NCBI RefSeq assembly: GCF_918797505.1
Contig: NC_092800.1
Span: 23,575,577 to 23,639,576 of the forward strand
Reading direction: 5' to 3'
DNA length: 64,000 nt
Source of the DNA: Bemisia tabaci
Lineage: Eukaryota > Arthropoda > Insecta > Hemiptera > Aleyrodidae
Shown: positions 21,878-32,151 of the stretch, piece after piece
Layout of the letters: every line of letters starts with the position of its first letter
Numbering within the stretch: the first letter of the stretch is position 1
Made by a program: the position numbers and the translations under genes
Notes under the pieces: generated by a model
Database searches by the model: none
The model's input: only the letters and a program-made list of their open reading frames with translations
Told to the model about the DNA's origin: nothing

Positions 21878-22113
21878 CACTGGGAAAAAAACACATTAGA
21901 TCTAGAGTCCAGACTCTTAAAAACATAGACAAGAAAAAATACTCTTGATTTAATCAGATTTGAGCTTAAATCAAGAACCAAGCCTCTTAATTTGAGTGGA
22001 TTTCCTTTTGATTTAAGCTCAAATCTGATTGAATCAAGAGTCCTTTTTCTAGTCAATGTTTTCGAGAGTCTGGACTCTAGATCCAATGTGTGCCCCCCCC
22101 CCCCCCCCCCCCA
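21878..22113. mobile_element. MITE-F copy 2, right end replaced by a C-run
   Basis: CACTGGGAAAAAAACACATT at the left. The right arm ends CTCTAGATCCAATGTGTG and then a run of about 20 C where other copies have T and CCAGTG. Confidence 0.85.
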
Positions 22114-22198
22114 AAAGAAGGTACAATTTCTTACCAAACTCACCGAGGGTCCACCCCGATCCTGGCGCGAAAGTTACGTTTAAGAGGAGACATTAAGA

Positions 22199-22733
22199 CA
22201 GGGTTGCCACAGTCAAGGAAAACCGGGAAAACCGGGAAATATGTAGCAGGGAATTTTAAAGTCAGGGAAAACGGGGGAATGTCAGGGAAAACGTGTTAAA
22301 TCGCCTGTATTTGTTTTAGAATGGGTTTAAGGTTTCGAACAACAAATTTTGCTTGAAAACTATTTTCAATCATGCCTTTTAAACCATCTGGCATATCCGC
22401 AACTGTCAGCGGGCTGATTGTTGAAATTGATATACGACGCTTTGTCTATCGCTATAGACAAAGAATAAATGGGGCGTATGGGGCGATCCTATTCGTTGAA
22501 GTGGGTGGTTCCGGTTCCTCTATGGGGTCTCTGAAGGGTTACCGTTAGTTAGTCTATATTACCTACCTCTTTCGTCCGTTGCAACCACCCGCTTCCACCA
22601 ATAGAATCCCTCCTCATCTCTTTTGTCTCCTTTGTATGTAGCTTTGTTCATCAATTTCAAAATTCAGCCCGCAGGGAATTTTACCAAAATGTGTCAGGGA
22701 AATTTCATTTTCTAAATTCTGTGGCAACCTTGA
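22199..22733. mobile_element. Family O copy split by MITE-A
   Basis: Starts CAGGGTTGCCACAGTCAAGG and ends TTCTGTGGCAACCTTG, with GTCAGGGAAA units throughout. MITE-A at 22409-22672 interrupts it, so A is the younger insertion. Unsplit copies are at 24246 and 37172. Confidence 0.75.
22409..22672. mobile_element. MITE-A copy 3
   Basis: GCGGGCTGATTGTTGAAATT is mirrored by TCAATTTCAAAATTCAGCCC. It contains the ACCACCCGCTTCCACCAATA block seen in all A copies. Confidence 0.88.
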
Positions 22734-22739
22734 TTTAAA

Positions 22740-23684
22740 TGGACGAGAAACAATGGTGCCAACTTTCAAGAATCGCCCCTGATTCTCGATGAGTCTATGC
22801 GTGCGAGGGCAAAATCATCGGAGAGGACCGGTCCTCATCCGGAGGTTTGCCAGGACCGATAAATTTCATTCGGACACGGAGCCCGAGCGCCCGAGCGGTG
22901 GGATTGAAAAATTAACGCTAATTCCGTGCGGCTTGATCGCGAGCCCCGCAACCCGCAACCGAACAGCATGACAGTTTCTTGCTCGGTCAAGCTGGTTGCA
23001 TTTTACAGTGCTGCCGTCATTACGCGCCAAAAAGGTACCGGATACAGGGTGTCTGCTAGTCCGGACTTGCCCAAAAGTCCGGAAATAGTTCTGATTTTCT
23101 AGGGCGGTCCGGAATACTGAAAAAGTGCAGAAATTTTGCGAGAAGGTCCGGAATTTTCCCCCATCACCACGCGTGTTTTTTAGTAAAGCCGAGGAAGTAT
23201 GTAACCCCCTGCGCGTTGAATCTTAGAGTAGTATTTGCTTGTAAGATTGCGATTGTGTAGTCAGATAATCTTCAAGCCAACGATGAAATCGGGTGGCTAC
23301 GTCAGTTTTCTTGCTATTCGAGCGAGAATTTCAACTTTTCGAAATTTTTCGAATTTCGTTAAATGAAGGTACTGAAAAAGTAGTTAAGTTTTTTGATGAA
23401 GAGATATTGAATTTCTTGGGATTGTACTGAAAAAGTACTGTAAAAGTACTGATTATCGGCCAGCCTGTTTTAGTAGATACCCCGAGATAGCGTCGCGTTG
23501 AACTAGGCTGAACTATTAAGCTAGGCTCATCGTATCGAGCAAGAAACAACACCAACCCTCATTGACGTACTGAAAGCTTGCGTAATGGGTCAGTTGCGCT
23601 GATCCCTTGATGATTCTTGATTCTTGCGGACCAGCAGAAATTTATCAGATTTGTCCAAATAGGAACTTCCCACGTTTAATATTA
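22740..23684. other. No gene seen; one GTCCGG-repeat patch
   Basis: At 23040-23165 an ACAGGGTGTCTGCTAGTCCG sequence with repeated GTCCGGAA units looks like an old dispersed repeat. The remainder is unremarkable. Confidence 0.45.
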
Positions 23685-23830
23685 GGGGCCGTCCCTAAAT
23701 TACGTAAAGCTCCAGGGGGAGGGGGGTTTTACGTGTTAAATGATAAGGACCTAGTCCCAGAAGCGTTACAAAGGGGGGCAGCGGGTCAAAAATGCCAAAA
23801 AAGTGCGTTACGTAATTTAGGGACGACCCC
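23685..23830. mobile_element. MITE, ends GGGGCCGTCCCTAAATTACG
   Basis: GGGGCCGTCCCTAAATTACG is mirrored by CGTAATTTAGGGACGACCCC, 146 bp overall with a G-rich interior. MITEs with this style of end are common in arthropods. One clear copy here. Confidence 0.8.
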
Positions 23831-24245
23831 ATAACCGAGCTTTCGTGCTTTGAAAAATTATTTTAATGACGTCATCCACCGCGGTAGTGATACCTGAAAA
23901 TTATCAAACCTATGTCATTTCTGAGTGGGTGAAGTATCAGTAAACTGTAAATGACTGTTGAAATAATGCCGATAGTATTTCATCGCGCTGGACTTAGATT
24001 TTGACTTGCATCTCTAGCTGAGGGTTCGCACTCTCAATTATTTTAAAAAATTGCAGTATCAAACATTGCACCCCAATTTTTGACCCACGGAACATTTTCA
24101 ATTTCTATTGGCGGATTGGAACTTTGAAGTGATTTTTTCCCGCTTGTACAAGTGTCTTAAATGGAAAGTTATCAGCTTTTTTGATGTGGTTATTGTGCTG
24201 GCGTAACACTGGAACATGTAAAGCTACGCCACAAGATACATTTAA
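23831..24245. other. No gene seen
   Basis: Intergenic DNA with no open frame or repeat of note. Confidence 0.5.
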
Positions 24246-24568
24246 CAGGGTTGACACAGTCAGGGAATACCGGGAAAACCAGGAAATGTCTGGCAATTTT
24301 AAAACTGGGAATTTTAAAAACTCAGGGCTTGAAAATGTCAGGGAAAATGGCGAAAGTGTCAGGGGAAAATCGTCGAATCACCCTCATTCGCTTTTTCGAG
24401 TGGGTTTGACGTTGCAAACAACAAATTTTTCCCTAAAACTATTTCCATATTCATTTCTTTTCAAAAGTTTGGCTTTTTTTCGATTGCCAGGGAAGTTCAC
24501 CAAAATGTGCCAGGAAAATCAGGAAAATGTCAGGGAATTGAATTTTCCAAATTCTGTAGCAACCCTGA
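24246..24568. mobile_element. Family O copy
   Basis: CAGGGTTGACACAGTCAGGG at the left and TCTGTAGCAACCCTG at the right. The interior has repeated GTCAGGGAAAAT-like units and the AACAACAAATTTTTCCCT block. Noncoding, although a 160-codon open frame runs across it by chance. Confidence 0.75.
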
Positions 24569-25190
24569 TTTTAATCCGTTCGCGATGTTACCCCTTCGCA
24601 GTCACAACGTTCGATTGGTCATCCGGAGGTCATGACGTTACGCGAAAGAGCCCATTCCCATAATGTACAGTGCGAAATAGGCGAGTTTTATTGCTCAACT
24701 AGTCAACGCTGTTTGCAATGCGAAACTTACGGCGCGACGGCTCGCGAACCATTCGGAGCAGGTTATTACAAAATTCGCCTCCAGCTCCGGATCGTGGCCG
24801 CGCGCGGTCAGTTGGATGCTGGATGTTGATGTTGGTCGGTGTTGATGCGTCGTCGTTGGCCTGCTCCTCGGCAGCCGAGAGAAATTCCACCGAAAGCATC
24901 CTAAACGTAAAAACTTCAAGTTGAAAAACACGGAGAGAAAACTCAACGCAAAAGTTGGGCAAAAACGGGAAGTATAAAAAACAAAATGTACCATGTTTAT
25001 CAGAAAGGAACAAACCCACATTTTTTAAAAAAATTGAGTTAAGAATGTGTCCGAGTTCCCATAGCCGTACATTTTCTCCTACCAAAACCTGGAAGTCGAA
25101 AAACAGAAATTAGTTTGTAAAAAGAGGGGTTAAAGTTTATTTGAAGGTTGAGTTTTTGGACTCAGCACTCGCGAATCTCTTAAGATCAAA
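24569..25190. other. No gene recognised
   Basis: Overlapping frames on both strands (the longest, 128 codons on the minus strand, at 24699-25085) have no recognisable domain. GC content is a little raised at 24720-24900. Confidence 0.4.
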
Positions 25191-25290
25191 GCGGAAGTCG
25201 GAAAGTGGAGAGTGTGGTTAAATGATGCAGCATTGCCATATTTAAGGGACTAAACCTTGCTCGTGAATAAAAGAGCATACAAAGCATACA
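25190..25290. repeat. Diverged outlying unit of the 121-bp array at 25918
   Basis: GAAAGTGGAGAGTGTGGTTA and ATGATGCAGCATTGCCATAT match the array unit. MITE-C at 25292 separates this unit from the main array. Confidence 0.6.
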
Positions 25291-25291
25291 G

Positions 25292-25908
25292 AGTGATCCA
25301 GGGTTAAACGGTCAGACCGCAGGAGCGTGTCCTATGGGTCAAAATAAGACTTTTTCCTCGTAAATTGAAATTTCGATTTTTTTTTTAGATCATTTATGAA
25401 TTTAGGGCATTTAAGTTCAGGGGAGTACAAATTTTCATGAGATTTGGTTCTCGACCAGTGCCAAAATTATGGAAAAACGATTTACTTTCCGAATTTTTTT
25501 TTTTTTGGGGGGGGGGGGGGGCTTAGCTCCGACTGGGAGCACTTTCGGAATGAACTTTTTATATCGCCGGCCAGGTTGGCCTAGTGGTCAGCGCGTCTGA
25601 CTCTAGGTCAATAGGTCCCGGGTTCGAATCCCGGTAGTGGCGTCTAATTTTCACGGAATTGACGAGTAGATCTGCTGAAACAGATTCTCCTCGGCCCTAA
25701 TCCCTGAAAATTAGAAAAGCCTGGAGCATGGAGCCTGATGTCTACGGACACTAAACATTGTCTACAGTTGGCTGAAGGTGCAATAGACACGAAGCCATTA
25801 AACCAGCAGAAAAAAAAAAAAAAAAAAAAAAAACTTTTTATATCAAAAATCTTTCTTTTCACCCATAGAACACGCTCTTGCAGTCTGCCCGTTTAACCCT
25901 GGATCACC
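25292..25908. mobile_element. MITE-C copy 1, split by a SINE
   Basis: GTGATCCAGGGTTAAACGGT is mirrored by CCGTTTAACCCTGGATCAC-like sequence, and TCCTATGGGTCAAAATAAGA faces ACCCATAGAACACGCTCTTG. The SINE at 25566-25831 lies inside. The second copy at 42449 lacks the SINE. Confidence 0.8.
25553..25844 (+). mobile_element. tRNA-derived SINE with perfect 13-bp target duplication
   Basis: The element is 25566-25831. The head resembles a tRNA with A box TGGCCTAGTGG and B box GGTTCGAATCC and a perfect T stem CCGGG/CCCGG. The anticodon arm is imperfect, so it is not a working tRNA. A body of about 170 bp and a poly(A) tail of over 20 bases follow. AACTTTTTATATC flanks both sides (25553-25565 and 25832-25844). 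This is the signature of LINE-mobilised SINE insertion, and the intact duplication and tail imply a recent event. Confidence 0.93.
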
Positions 25909-25917
25909 TTTTATAAC

Positions 25918-26408
25918 ACGTGGAGACTTTAACGCAGAAGTAGAAAAGTGAAGAGCATAGTTTAAAGGTGCAACAGGCAGCACCGCTATATTTCAGGAAC
26001 TGAATACCCTTGTTCGTGAACAATAGTGCATACGGTGTATGTATCACGCGGAGACTTTCACGCAGAAGTAGAAAAGTGAAGAGCGTGGTCAAATTGTGCA
26101 GCACCGCTATATTGCAGGGGCTGAATTTCCTTGTTCGTGCACAGAAGAGCATACGGTTTATATATCACGTGGAGACTTTAACGCAGAGGTAGAAAAGTGG
26201 AGAGTGTGGCTAAATGGTGCAGCACCGCTTTATTTCAGGGACTTAATTTCCTTTCTCGCATGCAGAAAAAGCATACGGTGCGTATATCACGTGGAGACTC
26301 CAACGCAGAAGTAGAAAAGTAGAGCGCGTGTTTAAAAAGTGCAGCACTGCTATATTGCAGAGACTGAATTTGCTTGTTCGTAAACAAAATAGCACTGCGT
26401 GCATTTAT
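25918..26408 (+). repeat. 121-bp tandem array carrying a LINE endonuclease-like motif
   Basis: GTGGAGACTTTAACGCAGAA recurs with starts near 25921, 26049, 26170 and 26291. In the best-preserved units one frame reads RGDFNAEVEKWRVWLNGAA; GDFNA is the hallmark of the LINE endonuclease domain. Units also share GTGCAGCACCGCTATATT. Frameshifts and stops break every unit. Confidence 0.7.
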
Positions 26409-26447
26409 AGATTTTTGCTATATCTTTAGTTTGCATTTTTCGTCATG

Positions 26448-26683
26448 ACCAAACAGCTTGTCTGGTACGGTTATGATGTTAACAGGATGACGGAAGAGAG
26501 TCTGCCAAAGAAGATTCTTAACAGAACTGGGTTCATCCTGGGAGGATACGCAGGGGACGCCCAGTGAAAGGGTGGTGACAGAGGGTTTCAAATGAAATGA
26601 GGGAGTACCAGCTCTCTGAAGGGTTGGAGGAGAACCGGGCACTGTGGTGGTTAAGTGTCGCAGAGCGCCAGAGAGCGCTATGA
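26448..26683 (+). pseudogene. LINE reverse-transcriptase C-terminal tail, broken
   Basis: The sequence reads KQLVWYGYDVNRMTEESLPK, then after a frameshift RRIRRGRPVKGW and, past a stop, RVSNEMREYQLSEGLEENRA to RQRAL and stop. WYGHV...RM, RRGRP.K.W and the ending before a stop are typical of the C-terminus of Jockey/I-type non-LTR ORF2 proteins. At least one frameshift and one in-frame stop make it a fossil. Confidence 0.7.
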
Positions 26684-26863
26684 AAGCAGCTCTCATGAAT
26701 CTAGCTCACATTTCTTCCAAATCTGCTAAGGAGCGTTATCTACGTTATCAATCTTGCGCATTCACGTTTTTTATTCATAGCGCAATGTGACGGCAGAAAA
26801 TATTATGACGTAGTAATATCTGAAAGAAAAGGAAAAAGTTTAAATGCGTTAATTCACAAATTG

Positions 26864-27086
26864 CACTGGATAAAAAGTCTCTTGGACCCGGAGCACAGAC
26901 TCTTAAAAATTCGACAAGAAATAATACTCTTGCTTCAATCAGATTTTCCCTTGAATCGAAAGTCCAGCCTCTGGATGTAAGCAGATTTCCTTTTTGTTCA
27001 AGAAACTATCCGATTGCATCAAGAGTATTTTTTTTGTCGAATTGTTCAAGAGTCTGGACTCCGGATCCAAGAGACTTTTTTTCCAG
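26864..27086. mobile_element. MITE-F variant copy 3
   Basis: CACTGGATAAAAAGTCTCTT at the left and AAGAGACTTTTTTTCCAG at the right. It uses GTCTCTTGGACCCGG in place of the usual ACACATTGGATC, so it is a subfamily. It directly abuts the next copy. Confidence 0.8.
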
Positions 27087-27322
27087 CACTGGAAAAAAAA
27101 CACATTGGATCTTGAGTCCAGACTCTTGAAAACATGGACAAGAAAAAATACTCTTGATTCAATCGGATTTTTTCTCGAATCAAAACGAAATCCGCCCAAA
27201 TTAAGAGGCTTGGTTCTTGATTTAAGCTTAAATCTGATTGAATCAAGAGTATTTTTCCCTGTCGATGTTTTTAAGAGTCTGGACTCAGATCCAATGTGTT
27301 TTTTTTTTTTTTTTTTCCAGTG
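27087..27322. mobile_element. MITE-F copy 4
   Basis: CACTGGAAAAAAAACACATT at the left and GATCCAATGTG, a T-run and CCAGTG at the right. It starts at the base after copy 3 ends. Confidence 0.88.
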
Positions 27323-27868
27323 AGTGTGCAAGCCAATCTCGAGACTCCATTTACCGATTATTTTCGATTCTCCTTTTATGAATCGGTAACCGAGGTCCAG
27401 AGAGACTGTTTATGGCCGAAAGCGATCTTAAACTTCGCCACGTCCGTGACGTATCGCCACGTAAAATGACTCCTGAAAGCGACGGTTAAGCAATTTTATT
27501 TTTCTTTATGACACTGTTGACGCACGTCCGACCGCAACTTCGGCGCCTAGACCTCAACGAGAGGCAGTTAATTACTCAAAACGAAACCACCGCGGCTCTC
27601 CACAATTCAATAGACCCGCAATTCATTTACATCACCAGAACACTCCTATGATCCAAACATGCGGAATCATCATCAAACATCGTTTCAGGCAGCGGCGGCG
27701 CGTGTAAAGTATGACGTCTTTTCGCAGATTTTAATTGAGCCTAGTTCCCCATTTGACAATGGTGAATCTGCTTGTGTAGCCTCTAACGTAACCAGTGACA
27801 GCCAAAACCTTTATCATCTTTTGCCTAACTCAAGTTACAATTCTGATAGTTTGGATCAACTTATTTTA
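27323..27868. other. No confirmed gene; open stretch 27659-27866
   Basis: The frame at 27659 reads VKYDVFSQILIEPSSPFDNG and onward with plausible composition. It is cut at 27869 by family N, whose bases provide its last residues. I recognise no domain and see no good donor. Confidence 0.25.
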
Positions 27869-28245
27869 TCGGTCCAGCCTAGAGCACCTACATAGGGAGA
27901 GTATGAACATGTCGAAAATTTTGAGGCTAGGTGATGGAGCTCTTAAACCCCAAAAAGGCAGCCAACCTATGAATTCAAAGTATTCAGAGTGATTTATGAT
28001 CACAACTGTTGGGAACCGTCGTTATAGTAAATCACGTATTTGACTTATGGTTTTTGCATAAACTTACTCCTTTTTGCGGAAGAATGCTTACTTATGAATT
28101 TTCTCGTCCATTTCCGTTTGATATAGGAGTCTGAAGATCGACAGTGACATTTTTCGTTTTCAAAGGTTACCTACCCTTCTGGGCCCTAAGACCTACATAT
28201 TTCGAGTTGTCCATACTCTCCCTATTTATATAGGTACTCTAGTCC
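27869..28245. mobile_element. Family N copy 1
   Basis: GTCCAGCCTAGAGCACCTAC at the left is mirrored by GGTACTCTAGTCCAGCCC at the right. GGGAGAGTATG and CATACTCTCCC are also mirrored. It shares GCCAACCTATGAATTCAAA with the copy at 52616. Confidence 0.65.
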
Positions 28246-28388
28246 AGCCCTGAATCATTTGAACGATGTGACTTTGTGACATAGCGCTTTTTACCTACTT
28301 TTCTCTACTATGCGTAGTAGTTTTAACAAAAAAAAAAAAATATCCTTTGAAGAATAGCATAGCTTTGAGTTTGGCTTTTAAGGAGCAA

Positions 28389-28644
28389 ATCGTCACCTTC
28401 CGGCCGAAGTATCTCAAGCGTCATGCGACGTTTCAAAATTTCCGCTGACATTTTATTTTTTTACTGAAAAATTGTTCATCGAAGGTGTCCGAAAATTTCA
28501 CTCGGTTTTCTTTGTGCTGCTGATCAAATTCAGTGAACTTTTCAAACAGATTCAACCAATAATTTTTCTGTGAAAAAATAAAACTGCGGCGGAAATTTTT
28601 AAACGCCGCAGCGCTTGTGATACTTTGGCCGGAAGGTGACGATA
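28389..28644. mobile_element. MITE-Q copy 1
   Basis: ATCGTCACCTTCCGGCCGAA is mirrored by TTTGGCCGGAAGGTGACGAT. Inner ATGCGACGTTTCAAAATTTC is mirrored too. The second copy is at 62279. Confidence 0.85.
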
Positions 28645-28649
28645 TATGG

Positions 28650-29830
28650 TTAGATTACATTAAGTGGAAAGTGACCAAACCACATTTTAGAATAAGATGA
28701 AGTAGAAGCAGTTTGAACTTTAAGAAGTTGCACATTCTCTCTTGTCAAAAAATCTAAGTTGAGCAAAAAACATTGAGTGTAAAGATTTGGGAGCTTATAT
28801 TTTTACGTTCAAAGTTAAAAAGTACGATAGAAAGTACACTTCAAGTTTACATCATAATGTGGTTGAAAGAGAAGCAGAAATTGAGGGCAGGTTTGGAGAT
28901 GAAGTAAGCACTCGTACAATTTTTCAAAAAGGAGGATCGTAGCTCCGGAGGAAGGTGTTTTGGAAAAAATGGTCTCTCAAATGGATTTCATTTTGACCCT
29001 TCAAAAAAGTGTTAAAAAAATAAAAAAATATACAAAAATAAAAATAAAACCAAAACATGAACGTCAATAAAGTCAATCCGTGGACACTCTATGTTCATGT
29101 ATACTCTGGTGTTCTCGAAATTCTCTCTTCATTTGTCGCTGCCAGTATGTACGCATGAACACGCTCTGATTGTGAATGTCTCCAAGTATCGAGTTCTGAT
29201 TGTGAGCGTCCGTCTCGATTTTCTCCACTAGATTTTTGAATCTTTTCCGGTTCACAATCAGTTTGACAGTTTCTCCTCAATTTCTTCACTTTTCCCAGTT
29301 TTACGCTCTGGTGGTATCCCCTCCGTGGGTCAACAATGCGTCGGCACACTCTTGCCTGATTTCGAGGATTACATTTGTTTTCTGCTCTTAATTTTTTCTC
29401 CCCCAAGCGCCTCATACACTTTTTTATGCATCGAATTCTACAGTTAAGGTGCACATTATTCACTTTTCAAGCTTTTGACGTGTATCATCAAACGTCTGAC
29501 TTGATCTCAACGCATGTTTTACATACAACAACGCAACATTAGCTGAGTTGGCTGTGCTCTGTGTTGCTATGTTGTATTACGCACAGCAAAGAAGGGTCAC
29601 CCTTTCATCTGAGTTCCTGTAGTATTTACCTGAATTACCTGTGCTAATTTCCTCCATAAAATTTAAAATCTTAATCTTAAGTAGTTTCGCATTTTAAGTG
29701 AATTTAAGATCCTGACTACGACCACGGCCAAATAATACGGGATTGTTCCTATGATCACTGACAAGCATCAGCTACGGGTGCCGCGGCCAGCCGCCGCGCC
29801 GCGCCCTGTCACAACGAAGGCTAAAGAAAT
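28650..29830. other. No gene seen
   Basis: Contains short minus-strand frames (the longest, 122 codons, at 29095-29463) with no recognisable domain. No shared repeats noticed. Confidence 0.45.
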
Positions 29831-29834
29831 CAGT

Positions 29835-30075
29835 CCGCCTTCAACCTTGAGTATATGCAACACTGCAACACGGCCATCCTTTGAGCTGGTATATTGCATC
29901 CTGGAAATGTGCCAAAATGAAGAACGTTAAGTCACGCTGATGTACCAGTGTTGCTGCCAGTGCAAAAGAAAGTCTAACCGCCTTCAATTTTTTGTATATG
30001 CAACACGGACAGCCCTTGAGCTGGTGTAGTTGCATCCTAGAAATTTCTCAAAATTAGCAAGGTCTCTTCGCAATG
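29835..30075. repeat. Two-copy tandem duplication, about 140 bp
   Basis: CCGCCTTCAACCTTGAGTAT and GCCATCCTTTGAGCTGGTAT recur as CCGCCTTCAATTTTTTGTAT and GCCCTTGAGCTGGTGTAG. Both are followed by TTGCATCCT and GAAAT. Confidence 0.7.
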
Positions 30076-30079
30076 CTGA

Positions 30080-30668
30080 CCACCGGGTGCATTCTGCAGC
30101 TGAACACTGCACTCGGAAATTGATTGCTCATTTTTCATCGAGTTGGTCGTCGATGACTTGACGTTAGCTGTCCGAGTTTTGTCGGCGTCCCCGTCATATC
30201 ACAGCCTTTTAAAGGCTTTTGTCGTGATTAATTGTGACGCATGACGCATCGCATTCGGGATTACAGGTTACGTGCGCGACGCACGATCGTGCTGCCGTCT
30301 TTCTCTGTATATTTGAGAAGTCCTTATTGTCCGCGCAAGGTGACAGTTTTTAAAAATTTAGGAAAAAATCTGGGAAAAATTAGATCAATTTAAGCGTGAT
30401 ACGTTGGGGAATTTCGTCATCAGACCTCAACTTTTCTTTCTCTGTCGCACTGCATTAGGGGCATCATTTAAGGTAAAAAATTTAGAGCACATGTCAGAAA
30501 AAAATCTTAATTCATAACTGGCGTGTTTCGAGCAGATACGAGTGGTTGAAAGTAAGATATCCTGGTCATTTTCCGTGGCCAATGTTCTCTATACAATTTC
30601 TTCCATAATTTGAACATATACGTATGTTGAGCTGATAATATTAATTGTGTGTTTTTTTCATTTTTGCA
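30080..30668. other. No gene seen
   Basis: Intergenic DNA ending in the T-rich tract before the 30670 candidate exon. Confidence 0.45.
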
Positions 30669-30669
30669 G

Positions 30670-30721
30670 GATTGACCGAGAGTACCCCATCTACCATCCC
30701 TGTAACCAAGAAAGTTTCCGG
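30670..30721 (+). CDS. Candidate 52-bp exon, unidentified protein
   Basis: A strong polypyrimidine tract ending TTTTTTTCATTTTTGCAG stops at 30669 and the donor GTAAGG starts at 30722. Two of three frames are open. One reads LTESTPSTIPVTKKVSG and fits the phase left by the 16038-16192 exon. The other reads IDREYPIYHPCNQESFR. Both fit the phase of the exon at 62805. No domain is recognised. Confidence 0.28.
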
Positions 30722-30724
30722 GTA

Positions 30725-31910
30725 AGGATCTTCATATTCTAGTAATTTCAGGTTAGTTTTTGATTAAGGTTTATTTAAAGTTAGGTTAATTAAATTGTCT
30801 TTCTCGCCATTCCTGAGATTTCCTACGCGCTAGATACAATGTAGGAGACCAAGTCAATGAGCAGACGCCGAAAAAAAAAAGAATTAAGTAGAGAGACTTT
30901 AACGCAGGAGCAGAAAAATAAAGTACGCGATTTTCATTTCGTATACGCCGCATAGGACTGGGGAAAAAATCTAAAAGGTTTTCCAGAATTATTAGTGCGT
31001 CATTTCCTTTTACGAGAGAGCAATTGATATGAAGTTCGATTTAAAATTATCAGAGATGCATTGTATACAGAAAAAAGCCCAGATAATACCCTATCAATAA
31101 TTATTACTGGGAATTATTCCTAGTTTTTCTTCTCAGTCTTTGCTTGAAAGTAGCCGTAGGGGAAAAGAAAGAAATTGTTGATACGTCTTCATAGAGTTTA
31201 ACTAATAATTAAAAATGTGTATACATCATTTGTTAGACACTACAAAAAAGCGGACACGAATGCGCACATCATTCCTTTAACATTATTTCGCGTGCATTAA
31301 TTCTTTGAAGCGTCCTTGAGCGGCACTGTCTCCCTCCCTCTCCTCCCCTCCCCCCTGTTTCTTTTCTTCGTCAAAGTGAAATAATTATAAACGATGAGAA
31401 CCGCATCGCGATCACGTCACCATTAGACGCGGAAATGATCAAATATTGTAATCAAGAGATGGAAATCTTATGACAGTCATTAAGAAAACCTGGTAGGTGC
31501 TCTCCTGCGGGTAACTTTTTCCCCCGCACTAATTGTAAGTGTCCATTGTCCGAAATGGAAAACTTGACGATCTGAGAAATTTTGAAACAATAATTCCGAG
31601 CTAATCTTCCCTCAGGTGTTGCCTCTGTGGGTCCAGTATGAAAGTGACCTTTTTTACATTAATAAGGTAAATTACTTTCGATGCATTAGCAAACACTAGC
31701 ATTTACTACAGACTATCCAAAAGTAACGAAATCCTTCCTTTCCGTTCGTTCCGTTTCGTTTCAGTCTCGGCGTGAAGTTAGAAATAAATGACGATTCTTT
31801 CATTCGATTCTTATTAGTCCAATCGCTCCCGGCTCCCGGCCAGAGAGAAATCGGACAAATGAGAGTCGGGTATGAAAATCTCTTCATTTGTTTTGGTCGT
31901 TCTTTTGCCG
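30725..31910. other. No gene seen
   Basis: AT-rich DNA. A fragment at 30890-30910 (AGAGAGACTTTAACGCAGGA) matches the 121-bp array unit of 25918. Confidence 0.5.
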
Positions 31911-31913
31911 AAG

Positions 31914-31982
31914 CGGGCCTAAGAGAGGGCGAAGCGCCCTCTGAGGGTTGGGCCGCGTAGCGGCCAGGGGGCATGCCCCCTA
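31914..31982. repeat. GC-rich module shared with the 58-kb palindrome
   Basis: GGGTTGGGCCGCGTAGCGGC and CAGGGGGC here match GGGTTGGGCCGCGCAGCGGC and CAGGGGGC at 58733-58757. The core GCCGCGYAGCGGC is itself palindromic. Confidence 0.7.
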
Positions 31983-32151
31983 TAGTATTTGACTGTTTTC
32001 TCAGAATTTTGACAAAAGACCTGATTTGAATATTCGCCCGTCACGAATTTGCGTGATGGAAAGTGCGCAAAAGTGTAATTGTCCTGACTCATGAGCAACA
32101 AACAATATCCTTTAAATCCATCTACCTTCGCGGTAGATGTGGTATACCCTA

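Noticed and set aside
24181..24663. 160-codon open frame.
   Set aside because: It lies across a family O transposon copy, and its residues are translations of the GTCAGGGAAA repeats.
25566..25640. Functional tRNA gene at the SINE head.
   Set aside because: Anticodon stem is imperfect, and the poly(A) tail plus target duplication show a retroposed SINE.
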